Shown: piece by piece, positions 19,933-28,530 of the stretch
Position numbering within the stretch: the stretch's first letter is position 1
Layout of the letters: each line of letters starts with the position of its first letter
Origin: Verrucomicrobium sp.
GTDB taxonomy: Bacteria; Verrucomicrobiota; Verrucomicrobiia; Methylacidiphilales; UBA1321
Assembly (NCBI GenBank): GCA_017849585.1
Contig: JAFIGT010000012.1
Coordinates: 1 to 64,000, forward strand
DNA length: 64,000 nt
Direction of reading: 5' to 3'
The notes under the pieces: model-generated
What the model saw: the letters and a program-made list of their open reading frames with translations, nothing else
Told to the model about the DNA's origin: nothing
Database searches by the model: none
Translations under genes and position numbers: made by a program

Positions 19933-19962
19933 TTTGTGAAAACATTAGCTTCTTTTCACATG
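19933..19962. promoter_or_regulatory. Second TGTGAAAA/TTTTCACA inverted repeat upstream of rex
   Basis: TGTGAAAA at 19935-19942 and TTTTCACA at 19953-19960 form a perfect 8-bp inverted repeat with a 10-base spacer. The half-sites look like Rex half-sites, but the centre is 10 bases (one helical turn) longer than in the canonical operator. It lies about 75 bases before the rex ATG and could be an autoregulatory site. Confidence 0.45.
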
Positions 19963-20036
19963 ATTCCCGCATTCGCCTTTTTCATTCCCGGCAAGTTGTT
20001 GATGCCGTTGATACAAATGAGTCTCATTTGAGTGCC

Positions 20037-20660
20037 ATGACTTCAAGACTAAAAATACCCCGCAAAAGTATTTATCGTCTCTCGGTCTATTCGCGGTGCT
20101 TGAACCGGCTCCTCGATAATCATGTGGAGACGGTCTCCTCCGACACACTGGCGAAGGCAGCGGGTGTGAAGCCCGCGCAGTTGCGCAAGGATCTGACGTA
20201 CCTCGGAAATTTTGGTCGGCGCGGTCTCGGCTACAATGTCGCGGAGCTCTGGCAGCGGATCAATTCCACGATGGGGACCAACCGACTGCTGCCGGTGGTT
20301 CTCGTCGGTGTGGGCAATCTCGGCTCCGCGCTGCTTTCGTACCAAGGGTTCGCCAAGGAGGGTTTCGAAATCATCGCGGCATTCGACGCGGAACCCGAGC
20401 GGCGGCGACACCGTCAATCGGCTATTCCGATCTATGACATGAATCGAATTGGCCCGTTTCTCAAAGCCAACAAGGTGAAGCTGGCCATCATCGCCGTACC
20501 TGCTGAGGCCGCACAGGAAGTAGTCAATCGCCTCGTGAGCCACGGTATTCAGGGCATTCTCAATTTCTCCCCACTCCTACTCCAATCGCCGCCGGACGTG
20601 ATGGTGAACAACGTTAACCTCGCCATCGAGCTGGAAAATCTGGCGTATTTCGTGAGGTGA
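20037..20660 (+). CDS. rex: Redox-sensing transcriptional repressor Rex
   Basis: A 207-residue protein. The ATG at 20037 gives the usual Rex length, starting MTSRLKIPRKSIYRLSVYSR; an upstream in-frame extension crosses the putative operator and looks non-coding. Residues about 10-75 are the winged helix with AQLRKDLTYLGNFGRRGLGY, and residues about 80-207 are the Rossmann NAD(H)-binding domain with VLVGVGNLGSALL. Rex dimers bind operators when NAD+ is high and release them on NADH binding. The gene is divergent from actA with a perfect operator between. Confidence 0.95.
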   Translation: MTSRLKIPRKSIYRLSVYSRCLNRLLDNHVETVSSDTLAKAAGVKPAQLRKDLTYLGNFGRRGLGYNVAELWQRINSTMGTNRLLPVVLVGVGNLGSALLSYQGFAKEGFEIIAAFDAEPERRRHRQSAIPIYDMNRIGPFLKANKVKLAIIAVPAEAAQEVVNRLVSHGIQGILNFSPLLLQSPPDVMVNNVNLAIELENLAYFVR

Positions 20661-20709
20661 GGAAGACGGGAAGTCCGCAGGCGACGCGCCTCGCGCGTCA
20701 GCAACTGGA

Positions 20710-20726
20710 GGCAACGTCACGTTGCC
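20710..20726. terminator. Hairpin between rex and the SpoIIE-type gene
   Basis: GGCAACG (20710-20716) pairs with CGTTGCC (20720-20726) with a TCA loop, at the convergent 3' ends of the two genes. No T-run follows, so termination is only suggested. Confidence 0.35.
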
Positions 20727-22489
20727 CGTTGCACCATCAACACCGTGCGGTCGTCCGTCGATGGCGCGCTGTGGGAAAAGATGTTCAGGTATTCAAAGAG
20801 CGCGTTGCTGAATTGCTCGGGTGATTCCTTCCAGAGATTGGGCACATCGGCGGCGAGTTGTTCCATCCCGAGCATGTGATGTCCGGCATTCTCGATTTCA
20901 AAAATACCATCCGTGAGGAAAAGCAGGCGATCCCCCGGATCGAGAGCGATGACCTCCTCCTTGAACCGGATGGAACCTCCGACGCCCAGCGGATAGCCCT
21001 GAATGCCATGACGCTGCGCCGGACCGGAACCGCTGCCGCCGAGCCGCAGCAAGGGACAGTGACCCGCATTCGCGAGAAAGAGCCGGTGCGTTTCGTAGCA
21101 AAGATACGCCACCTGTGCGGTGATGAACATATCAAGCCGGTAGAGGTCGTCACTGATCTGTTGGTTCACCGCGCTCAAGAGCAGTCCTGGCCGCGTGGCC
21201 AGATCGAGACGGCTGCGCACGGCGGTGCGGAAAATCGTGGCAAGCAGCGCGGCAGGCACGCCCTTGCCCATCACGTCGGCAATCACGAGCAATACGCCCA
21301 CATTACGCACCGGCAGTACGTCGAAGTAATCGCCCCCCACTTCCATCGCGCTGCGGGATTGACCGAAGATGCGATAGTTCGAGTTTTCCGGAAACTCGCG
21401 CGGCAGGAGCGCGGTCTGAATCGTCGCGGCGATTTCCAACTCGCGCGAGGCCCGCTCGCGCGCGGAGCGTTCGCCCTGCAGGCTGAGCGTGGTCAGCGCG
21501 ATGCCGAGAAAGTCCGACACGCTGCGCACGAAATTCGCCTGCCGTTCCGAGAAGGGTTGCGTCGCTTTCGGCTGCACGACGGTGAACACGCCGAGAATTT
21601 TATCCTGAAACAAAACCGGATCGGCGAAGGCGCACCCGCTCGTGGCATGCAAGGGATCGTCCAGCGGCAGGGCGGAGCAATGATACACTTTTTCCTCATG
21701 CCGATTCCGGACCACAAGACGCTCCACACATTCGCGCGTCGCTTCCAAGCGCAGCGGTACAGGGCGCTGACTCTCGCCGTAAATCATCTCTAGGCTGCCG
21801 TCATCCTCCAGCAGGCGTAGGCTGCAGCAACTTTCCACCTGCAACAATTCCCGCAACCGGCGGCAAGCCATTGCAACAAAAGCTTCGAAAGTGCTCGCGG
21901 TGGCCAGATCCTCGCTGAGGCGCAACAGGGCGGAGAAATCCTCATACGTCACATGCAGGTCAGCAGCCATCGTCTCGACTGCCTGCTGCAATTGCTCCAA
22001 CGCGGAGGCACGTGGTTTCGCTAGGCCCACTTTTTTGCGCAAGGTCAGTTCATGCCCCGCCTCGACGAGTCGGTGCTGCACTTCGTCGACCAGCGATGCC
22101 ATTAAAAACAACCCCCGGCCCGATTCCTTCAACGGATCGTTTGGTAATGCCTGTCGCGGATCTCCCGGTGTGAAGGAGCCGGGATCAAGAATGCGGACTT
22201 CAAAAATCTCACCCGACCACCCCCAGACCACGCGAATCAGCGCCTCCGCTTTTCCCATGCAGCCATGTTCAATGGCATTATTGATGCCTTCGGCGGCGGC
22301 CAGCTCAATGGCGCGACAGCTCTCCGCGTCCAATCCCCGCTCCCGAGCAAAGGCGGTAAGCTCGTCCAAAACCTGTCGCCCCAAGTCCAAACTGGCGGAA
22401 AGCTCGCATTGCATCCACTCGCTGCGAGTCAGTCGCCTCCCCTTGCCTTCCTCTGATGGTATTGGAACCGAAAGAGAGGTAAGGCTCAT
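20717..22489 (-). CDS. PP2C/SpoIIE phosphatase with HATPase and GAF domains
   Basis: A 590-residue soluble regulator. Residues about 30-155 form an RsbW/anti-sigma-type histidine-kinase ATPase (AAAEGINNAIEHG, ILDPGSFTPGD, GRGLFLMASLVDEV). Residues about 175-335 look like a GAF sensor domain. Residues about 345-590 are a SpoIIE/RsbU PP2C phosphatase with IFGQSRSAMEVGGDYFDV, IADVMGKGVPAALLAT and DPGDRLLFLTDGIFE. The family acts on phosphorylated anti-anti-sigma (STAS) proteins in partner switching. Having kinase and phosphatase domains in one chain suggests a self-contained switch. No STAS partner lies next to it. Confidence 0.9.
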   Translation of the reverse strand: MSLTSLSVPIPSEEGKGRRLTRSEWMQCELSASLDLGRQVLDELTAFARERGLDAESCRAIELAAAEGINNAIEHGCMGKAEALIRVVWGWSGEIFEVRILDPGSFTPGDPRQALPNDPLKESGRGLFLMASLVDEVQHRLVEAGHELTLRKKVGLAKPRASALEQLQQAVETMAADLHVTYEDFSALLRLSEDLATASTFEAFVAMACRRLRELLQVESCCSLRLLEDDGSLEMIYGESQRPVPLRLEATRECVERLVVRNRHEEKVYHCSALPLDDPLHATSGCAFADPVLFQDKILGVFTVVQPKATQPFSERQANFVRSVSDFLGIALTTLSLQGERSARERASRELEIAATIQTALLPREFPENSNYRIFGQSRSAMEVGGDYFDVLPVRNVGVLLVIADVMGKGVPAALLATIFRTAVRSRLDLATRPGLLLSAVNQQISDDLYRLDMFITAQVAYLCYETHRLFLANAGHCPLLRLGGSGSGPAQRHGIQGYPLGVGGSIRFKEEVIALDPGDRLLFLTDGIFEIENAGHHMLGMEQLAADVPNLWKESPEQFSNALFEYLNIFSHSAPSTDDRTVLMVQRAT

Positions 22490-22686
22490 AACTCGAAGTC
22501 ATGGGGATAAATCATAAGGGGATCGCCCGCGCCTGATAGGGTTCCATATTTCATATGTCGGCAAAAAATGCCATCACTGAAGTGTTTCCCATACGAATCG
22601 ACTTCCGACGCAGCCTTTTGCCCTGGCCGTAAGCGCCAATAAGCCGCTGTTGACGAGACGCCCTGACGCTACCATAGTACCGACTT

Positions 22687-23430
22687 ATGCTCATGCCGGT
22701 ATCGGTTCCCTGTTTTGCCGCCAGCGGCGGTATTCTGTATGCCCTCCAACATGCCACCATTGAGGGCCAGGTTATCATCTTGCTGCTCATCGTCGGGTCG
22801 ATCTTCAGTTGGTCCGTCATGATTACCAAATTTATCATGGTCCGGCGAGTGCGACGTGAAACAACTACCTTTCTCAAGAAATTCCGCACCAGCCGCCGTC
22901 CCCTGACGCCATTCCAGAACCGCGATTCGTTCCCCGGATCTCCCGCTTTCTGGGTCTATCAGGCTGGCTGCCGAGAACTGGTTTTCCACATGCTGGGCTC
23001 CACCGAACTGGATGAATCGCTGGCCGTGCGACTCTCCGATTCCGACAAAATCTCGCCTGTGGCCATGTCCGCCGTCCGCTCCGCCATGGAGCGCGAAGTG
23101 GGCGAACAGGCACTGCTGCTCGAACACCGCATGATTCTTCTCGCCACGGCTGTCAGCGGTGCCCCATTTCTCGGACTGCTGGGCACGGTGTGGGGCGTCA
23201 TGGATACTTTTGCCGGTGTCGCCTCGGCCAACAGCGCCAGCCTTGCCGCCATGGCACCCGGTGTTTCCGCCGCGCTGATCACCACGGTCACAGGCCTGCT
23301 CGTCGCCATCCCGGCGATGTTCGGGTACAACTTCCTCGTGGTCACGGTGCGCAGCCTCACGGTTGAGCTCGATAATTTCGCCGCCGAACTTGCCGCCGCA
23401 TTCGAACACCGCTACCTGCGCAATGCCTGA
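22687..23430 (+). CDS. tolQ: TolQ/ExbB-type proton channel protein
   Basis: A 247-residue protein with three membrane helices (about residues 18-42, 145-170 and 195-215). The family core reads GLLGTVWGVMDTFAGVA in the second helix and LVAIPAMFGYN in the third. With TolR it forms the proton-driven motor that energises TolA. It starts at the ATG at 22687 and is followed 24 bases later by tolR. Assigned TolQ rather than ExbB because tolA, tolB and pal follow. Confidence 0.92.
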   Translation: MLMPVSVPCFAASGGILYALQHATIEGQVIILLLIVGSIFSWSVMITKFIMVRRVRRETTTFLKKFRTSRRPLTPFQNRDSFPGSPAFWVYQAGCRELVFHMLGSTELDESLAVRLSDSDKISPVAMSAVRSAMEREVGEQALLLEHRMILLATAVSGAPFLGLLGTVWGVMDTFAGVASANSASLAAMAPGVSAALITTVTGLLVAIPAMFGYNFLVVTVRSLTVELDNFAAELAAAFEHRYLRNA

Positions 23431-23454
23431 TGATTTTCCCCTAAAATACTCACG

Positions 23455-23880
23455 ATGAAACGGTTTTCCCAGCGCACCGGCTACCACACGATGGCGGAGT
23501 TGAATGTAACTCCGCTGCTCGATCTGGCGTTCGTGCTGTTAATCATCTTCATCATCACCACGCCGTTGCTCGAGCAGAGCATCCAGGTGAATCTCCCCAC
23601 CGCCACGGCCAACCCCAGCGCCGAGGTGAATCCGAAGTCGATCAAGACCATCTCGGTCAATCGCAGCGGTGAAATCTTCCTCGAAAAACAGCGCGTCACA
23701 CTGGCCGAACTCACCTCCGTCCTGACCCGCTGGCGTCAAAGCGATCCGGAAGCCTCCGCCGTCCTGCGCTTCGACAAGGACCTGCGCGTCCAACAGGTCG
23801 TCGATGTATTCGATTCGTTACGCCACGCAGGCATTTCCCGGATGGCGATGATCAACACACCCGACGAGGGGAAGAAATAG
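23455..23880 (+). CDS. tolR: TolR/ExbD-type protein
   Basis: A 141-residue protein with a short cytoplasmic N-terminus (AELNVTPLLDLAFVLLIIF) containing the conserved membrane Asp, one transmembrane helix and a periplasmic domain ending in RVQQVVDVFDSLRHAGISRM. It works with TolQ as the stator/rotor of the Tol motor. The next gene on this strand, tolA, lies 1.4 kb away because a glycosyltransferase gene is inserted in the opposite direction. Confidence 0.92.
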   Translation: MKRFSQRTGYHTMAELNVTPLLDLAFVLLIIFIITTPLLEQSIQVNLPTATANPSAEVNPKSIKTISVNRSGEIFLEKQRVTLAELTSVLTRWRQSDPEASAVLRFDKDLRVQQVVDVFDSLRHAGISRMAMINTPDEGKK

Positions 23881-23888
23881 GCACGATC

Positions 23889-25154
23889 TCAGGATTGTGC
23901 CAGCGCCACGGCAAACAGCTTTTCGTACTCCCGCATCACCAGCGGTACATCGTAGCGCTGAATGGATCGCCGCCCCGCGGCCCCCATTTTTTGACGCAAG
24001 GCAGGGTCCTCGATTAACTGAATCAATCGATCAGCAAAATCCTGAATATCGCCGGGCCGCACGAGGAATCCATCCACTTCGCGATTAATCGTATCGCGCA
24101 CGCCGTCAACATCGCTCGCAACCACCGGCCGGCCGCACACCATCGCTTCCATTGCCACGTTGCCGCGCGATTCGTACACACTTGTCATCGCCACGACATC
24201 CGCTGAGGCGATCGCCTCCATGCCGGAAGCTTTCGCTCCCATAAAAAAACACGTATCGCTGACTCCTAATTCGCGCGCGAGATTTTCCAGATACGTCCGT
24301 CGCGGACCATCTCCGACAATCCAAAGACGCGCCTGCGGACAACGCTGGATGACTCTCGGCCACGATTGCACGAGCCACATCACCCGCTTTTGATCGCAAA
24401 GACGACCCACCGAAACCACGTTGCAATGGTCATCTCGCCATCCATGTTGCTTGCGAAATTCGGCCACTTGCGCGGCCGTGGGCCGATCGTCCGGACTGAT
24501 CGCATTCGGGATCATGAGGAGTCGCCCCTCCTCCACATGCCGCCGGATGAAGTACTGATAGCGATTGCTCTCGCTCAGGGTCACCGTCCAGTCACAGAGA
24601 CGGCACGGCACCCTCTCGGATAGATGATTGCGCACCACGCGGAGCAAATCCCACGAGGTGTAAAAGGCGGGCCAGCGCGCCACATAAATCAGCTTGGGTA
24701 CTCCGGCCAAGCGTCCGGCAATCGCTCCCAATGGTCCCGCCCATTGGCCATGCACGACCAGCACATCGGGTCGCAACTGGCGCAGTCGCCAGATCAACAT
24801 CCAAAAACCAGCCAGAATGGCCTTCCCTTTCGTTTCGAGGGGAAGTTGATAAAAGGAAATCTGCAGTTCCTGACAGGTCGCAAAAACTCGCCCCCGATCC
24901 CCCGCGAGCATCACTTGATCCTGAGTGCGGTGAAAATATTTCAGCATGCGGCTGACCGAAACCGGTCCACCTCCGGAAGAATCCGAGTGCAACAGATGCG
25001 CCACCCGCGGACGCTTGGACTCACATATGTTCACCCGGTGATCGGAAGATGGCACCTCCTCCACTCGAACCGTAGACCGAAGTTGATGGACATCATCCTC
25101 CACACCCCCCGCCCAGTGCGACTCCCTCCCTACCTGATAAGCACTCCCATTCAT
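23889..25154 (-). CDS. Glycosyltransferase family 4 protein, inside the tol operon
   Basis: A 421-residue GT-B glycosyltransferase. Residues about 48-220 form the N-terminal acceptor half (VAHLLHSDSSGGGPVSVS). Residues about 235-400 form the GT4 nucleotide-sugar half, with VSVGRLCDQKRVMWLV, LWIVGDGPRRTYLENLA, SADVVAMTSVYESRGNVAMEAM and GRPVVASDVDGVRDTI; the family usually has the EX7E-like pair in this region. It likely adds a sugar to a surface glycan. It converges with tolR and is divergent from tolA, breaking the normally contiguous tolQRAB-pal order. Confidence 0.88.
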   Translation of the reverse strand: MNGSAYQVGRESHWAGGVEDDVHQLRSTVRVEEVPSSDHRVNICESKRPRVAHLLHSDSSGGGPVSVSRMLKYFHRTQDQVMLAGDRGRVFATCQELQISFYQLPLETKGKAILAGFWMLIWRLRQLRPDVLVVHGQWAGPLGAIAGRLAGVPKLIYVARWPAFYTSWDLLRVVRNHLSERVPCRLCDWTVTLSESNRYQYFIRRHVEEGRLLMIPNAISPDDRPTAAQVAEFRKQHGWRDDHCNVVSVGRLCDQKRVMWLVQSWPRVIQRCPQARLWIVGDGPRRTYLENLARELGVSDTCFFMGAKASGMEAIASADVVAMTSVYESRGNVAMEAMVCGRPVVASDVDGVRDTINREVDGFLVRPGDIQDFADRLIQLIEDPALRQKMGAAGRRSIQRYDVPLVMREYEKLFAVALAQS

Positions 25155-25307
25155 ATGTCATGTCCACAAACGTGGTACATTAGGCTCTGTACTAACAAGA
25201 GAGCCCTGGAGTAACAATACTTATTAGATGCTTGCCGCTGAACTCATTACAGTCCTGAACAATATTTTTATACGTTTTCAGGTAAAATCTGCTATCGTCC
25301 CCATTCT

Positions 25308-26285
25308 ATGGTCAGGCCGATACGTGAGCATTTTCGCCGTACCCTTGCATGGGTCGCGCTCGCGCATCTCATTTTCTTCCTGTTCCTTGGCGCGTGGTCA
25401 CTCAGTCGCCCCAAGCCGCCAAAGCCGATTGAATTCATCAACATGTTGCCCGAAGGCAGCCTCGTCCACGGTCGCCCCGGCCCGTCCGAAGGTCCTGTCG
25501 TGGGCAAGAAATTTCAAGCCCCTGCCCCTGCACCACCAGCTCCTTCCCAGCCCGCACCCAAACCCCAGCCGGTCAAAGAAGTCGAACCGCCGCCAGCCCC
25601 GGAACCCGAGCCGATCGTAGCCCCCGAGCCGACACCCACACCCGCACCGAAGATTCCCGACCCGACAGCGTGGTCACAAGAGAAAGCGAAACCAGAAAAA
25701 ATCAAGAAGCCGGCCAAACCCACTCCCGCTCCAGTCACTGACAAACCGAAGCCCAAAATCAAAGTCGATCTCAACGAAATCGAACGACCCAGCACGGGAA
25801 CTCCTTCCCGGCGCAGCCCGCAACTGGCCAAGATCCGGCCTTCAGATGTGGACGGCACCGATCCCGGTGGTACCGGCAAAGCCCGTGAAGGCGTCCCTGG
25901 CATGACGGCCGCAGGCGTTGCTGAACGATTGGGGCGGGAATTGAAAGCGTCCGGGGTCGACAAAGCTGTCGGTATCGGACCAAGCGGCAGCCCGAATGGA
26001 AGCGGCACGGGAGAGAATGCTTGGTACTACACGTTGATTCGCGATCAGATGTACCAAGCCTGGAATATGCCTATCTCGCTTGCAGGCAAAAAGCTGCAAA
26101 CGCTTATACGAATTTTAGTTGAAAAAAATGGAACCATCTCTAGGGTCGATCTGGTTCGCTCTTCGGGGAACAAGGAGCATGATGACAGCGCTCTCGCCGC
26201 CGTTCGCCGCGTCGGGCGCATTCGCGAACCTTTGCCCGAAGGTATGGACGGAAGTATTGACATCAATTTCAGATTAACTGAATAA
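25308..26285 (+). CDS. tolA: TolA-like protein with C-terminal TonB-type domain
   Basis: A 325-residue protein: one N-terminal membrane helix (about residues 14-32), a long Pro/Glu/Lys-rich linker spanning the periplasm (about residues 65-200), a Gly/Ser-rich stretch and a C-terminal TonB/TolA domain (about residues 235-325, with YYTLIRDQMYQAWNMP and ALAAVRRVGRI). It couples the TolQR motor to TolB-Pal. The linker is Pro-rich rather than the Ala-rich helix of enterobacterial TolA. It begins the second half of the split tol operon. Confidence 0.87.
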   Translation: MVRPIREHFRRTLAWVALAHLIFFLFLGAWSLSRPKPPKPIEFINMLPEGSLVHGRPGPSEGPVVGKKFQAPAPAPPAPSQPAPKPQPVKEVEPPPAPEPEPIVAPEPTPTPAPKIPDPTAWSQEKAKPEKIKKPAKPTPAPVTDKPKPKIKVDLNEIERPSTGTPSRRSPQLAKIRPSDVDGTDPGGTGKAREGVPGMTAAGVAERLGRELKASGVDKAVGIGPSGSPNGSGTGENAWYYTLIRDQMYQAWNMPISLAGKKLQTLIRILVEKNGTISRVDLVRSSGNKEHDDSALAAVRRVGRIREPLPEGMDGSIDINFRLTE

Positions 26286-26307
26286 AGAGAGCGCACGCAT
26301 CGATCCC

Positions 26308-27456
26308 ATGAACACCTCATCTGCCCCCCGACTGGCCGCCCTCGGCCTCCTCCTGCTCAGCGTCATCACCGCCACAGCGCAGGTGGACGTCACCAGCAAA
26401 GCTAAGGTCCGCGTCAGCATCACCCCGCTCTCGGGCGCCCAAGGCGCCGCCGCCACGCAAGTACTGACCAAGGATCTCGTCCGCACGCTGCTCATTGATC
26501 CGGTTCCCGCCTCGGGCGCGGGTTTCGTTGTGACTGGCACGGCCGACGCCAATGGCGTGACGGGGCAGCTCACGAGCGGCGGACAGGTTCTCGTCAGCAA
26601 GACCTACTCCGGAGACTGGCGTCATGCCACCCACCAGTTCGCCGACGACATCACACTCGCCACCACGGGAGTAGTCGGTTTTGCCACCAGCCGGGTAGCC
26701 TTCATCTCCTCGCAGACGGGACAGAAGGAACTCTACGTGATGGATATTGACGGCGCGAACATCAAGCAGCTCACGCAGGACAAGACCATCAGCAACGGTC
26801 CCGCCTGGAGCCACAACGGCAAGATGATCGCCTATACCTCCTACAAGAGCGGTTACCCCGATGTCTACCTGATCAAGCTCGATGCCGGTACCCGCACCCG
26901 CATCGCCTTCTTCCCCGGCATCAACTCCGGCCCCTCCTTCTCCCCTGACGACAGTAAAATTGCCCTCACCTTGAGCAAAGACGGCAATCCGGAAATCTAC
27001 GTGATGCCTGTCACCGGCGGCAGTCCCGACCGCCTGACCCGCACGCGCGGAGCGGAAACCTCTCCCTCGTGGTCGAACACGGGCGACCAGATCGTCTATT
27101 CTTCCGATGAGCGCGGTGCCCCCCAACTCTTCGTCGTTCCCTCCAACGGCGGCGAACCCTCCAAGCTCTCGACCGGCAGCGCCTTCAACACGGAACCCTC
27201 TTGGTCACCGGACGGCAAGAAGATCGCCTACACCTTGCGTCAGGGCGGCTTCCAGATCGGTGTCTACGATGTGAACGAACGCACCGGCAAGACCGTCTCC
27301 ACCGGCAGCGGTGAAGACCCCTCCTGGACCCGCAATTCCCGCCATCTCGTCTACGCCAGTGGTGGCTCCCTCTACATTCTCGATAGCGTTACCAAACTCT
27401 CGATGCGTCTCGAAAATGGCCTGAAAAACTGCACGGAACCTGCTGTCGGCCAGTAA
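26308..27456 (+). CDS. tolB: TolB beta-propeller protein
   Basis: A 382-residue periplasmic protein with a signal peptide ending at TATA and a C-terminal six-bladed propeller built from WD40-like repeats (FISSQTGQKELYVMDIDG, FSPDDSKIALTLSKDGNPEI, WSPDGKKIAYTLRQGG). TolB cycles between Pal and the Tol motor to hold the outer membrane during division. It lies 22 bases after tolA and 46 before pal. Confidence 0.93.
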   Translation: MNTSSAPRLAALGLLLLSVITATAQVDVTSKAKVRVSITPLSGAQGAAATQVLTKDLVRTLLIDPVPASGAGFVVTGTADANGVTGQLTSGGQVLVSKTYSGDWRHATHQFADDITLATTGVVGFATSRVAFISSQTGQKELYVMDIDGANIKQLTQDKTISNGPAWSHNGKMIAYTSYKSGYPDVYLIKLDAGTRTRIAFFPGINSGPSFSPDDSKIALTLSKDGNPEIYVMPVTGGSPDRLTRTRGAETSPSWSNTGDQIVYSSDERGAPQLFVVPSNGGEPSKLSTGSAFNTEPSWSPDGKKIAYTLRQGGFQIGVYDVNERTGKTVSTGSGEDPSWTRNSRHLVYASGGSLYILDSVTKLSMRLENGLKNCTEPAVGQ

Positions 27457-27502
27457 ACGCACCACTCCACTCTCAACAAAAAAACCAACGCCCCCTACGA
27501 CC

Positions 27503-28066
27503 ATGAACATCGCCTCACTCCTCAAACGCACCGCCACCCTGGCCCTCATCCTCGCGCTCGTCGCCGGATGTTCCTCCCCGAAGGGCAAAGGCACCTACAG
27601 CGGCGCCGGCGCCGACGGCGCTCTCCCCGGCTCTGACTCCCTCAGTCCCACGGATGTTGCCGGTGGCGGCCTGCCGAATCGTCCGGATGGTAATTTCAAT
27701 CCGGAAACCGACGTCGACTACGAGACCCTCGCCGCCTACACCGTCTACTTCGACTTCGACAGCACCACGATCAAAGCCAGCGAACGCGGCAAGCTGACCA
27801 AGGTGCAGGAATGGCTCGCCGCCAACCCCGGCAAGCAACTCTTCCTCGCCGGCCACGCCGACAAGCGCGGTACGCTCGAATACAACCGCGGTCTCGGCGA
27901 ACGCCGCGCCCAGTCGGTCCGCAGCTACTTGATCGGTCTCGATGTGAACGGTAGCATCCTCCAAACCATCTCTTATGGCATGGAAAAGCCCGCCGTGGAA
28001 GGTGACACCGAAGCCGCCTTCGCCCAAAATCGCCGCGTGCAAATCGGCGTGATCAAGAGCCACTAA
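27503..28066 (+). CDS. pal: Peptidoglycan-associated lipoprotein Pal
   Basis: A 187-residue lipoprotein with lipobox LVAGC (lipidated Cys near residue 23) and a C-terminal OmpA-like domain (about residues 75-185): VYFDFDSTTIKASE, FLAGHADKRGTLEYN and LGERRAQSVRSYL. It anchors the outer membrane to peptidoglycan via diaminopimelate binding. The linker is Gly/Ser/Pro-rich. It ends the Tol operon and is followed 16 bases later by a strong terminator. Confidence 0.94.
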   Translation: MNIASLLKRTATLALILALVAGCSSPKGKGTYSGAGADGALPGSDSLSPTDVAGGGLPNRPDGNFNPETDVDYETLAAYTVYFDFDSTTIKASERGKLTKVQEWLAANPGKQLFLAGHADKRGTLEYNRGLGERRAQSVRSYLIGLDVNGSILQTISYGMEKPAVEGDTEAAFAQNRRVQIGVIKSH

Positions 28067-28082
28067 ACTTCCAGTTCTCCAA

Positions 28083-28112
28083 AAAAGCCCGCTCCTCACC
28101 GAGCGGGCTTTT
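28083..28112 (+). terminator. Rho-independent terminator after pal
   Basis: AAAAGCCCGCTC (28083-28094) pairs with GAGCGGGCTTTT (28101-28112) around a CTCACC loop, with a T-rich tail. It lies 16 bases after the pal stop. Confidence 0.92.
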
Positions 28113-28368
28113 TCTTTGACCTGGTACTGGAGTAATCGAAGCACCGAGTAATGCGGGCGAAGCCCTTGAAGCAGGCAAAGGAGCTTGCGATTGCCATTTT
28201 CCCGCCAACCCTCTACAACAATCGTTGATGTGGATGAATGCCTATTCGCAGTACTGGCCTTCTCGCGCCCCGAGTATCGCAAACAGCTTTCTATCCATCA
28301 AAAGTCTGTGAATGGCAGCTTCGGCGGATTTATCAGAATCCACGCAGGCTGCTTACCATAAACTATTT
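28113..28368. other. Gene-free stretch before the tRNA
   Basis: About 256 bases between the pal terminator and the tRNA-Arg gene. It still has the GC-rich composition of the flanking chromosome. I see no convincing gene, repeat or site in it; it should contain the tRNA promoter. Confidence 0.5.
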
Positions 28369-28441
28369 GCTCCCATAGCTTAACGGATAAAGCAACGGTC
28401 TTCTAAACCGTAGAGTGTTGGTTCGATTCCAACTGGGAGCG
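28369..28441 (+). tRNA. tRNA-Arg (anticodon TCT)
   Basis: The 5' strand GCTCCCA and the 3' strand TGGGAGC form a 7-bp acceptor stem. The anticodon stem ACGGT/ACCGT holds the loop CTTCTAA, giving anticodon TCT (reads AGA). The T-arm is GTTGG-TTCGATT-CCAAC. CCA is not encoded. The 3' part (28397-28442) is repeated exactly at the right end of the island (41942-41987), so this gene is the integration site and its 3' half was probably replaced by an identical element-borne copy. Confidence 0.95.
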
Positions 28442-28442
28442 C
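28397..28442 (+). repeat. attL, left copy of the 46-bp direct repeat
   Basis: It runs from the 3' base of the 5' anticodon stem strand through the T-arm to just past the acceptor stem. The second copy is at 41942-41987 with no mismatch. The next bases differ on both sides. Its position next to the integrase gene is typical of tRNA-targeted islands. Confidence 0.95.
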
Positions 28443-28488
28443 GCTTATAATAAACGACTTACAAATAAATAGGCATTACAAAATAGTC

Positions 28489-28515
28489 TTTTGCTTTGCA
28501 TTTACTTTGCAAATT
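28489..28515 (+). repeat. Candidate integrase arm-type sites, left end
   Basis: TTTTGCTTTGCA (28489-28500) and CTTTGCAAATT (28505-28515) lie about 50 bases inside attL. Both words recur, overlapping, at 41794-41809 near attR. Paired short repeats at both ends of an element are expected for integrase arm binding. Confidence 0.45.
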
Positions 28516-28530
28516 TGAGACTGTTTTTGC

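Noticed and set aside
19923-20036. Longer start for rex, 38 codons upstream
   Set aside because: It would translate through the second inverted repeat and exceed the family length; the ATG at 20037 gives the usual N-terminus.
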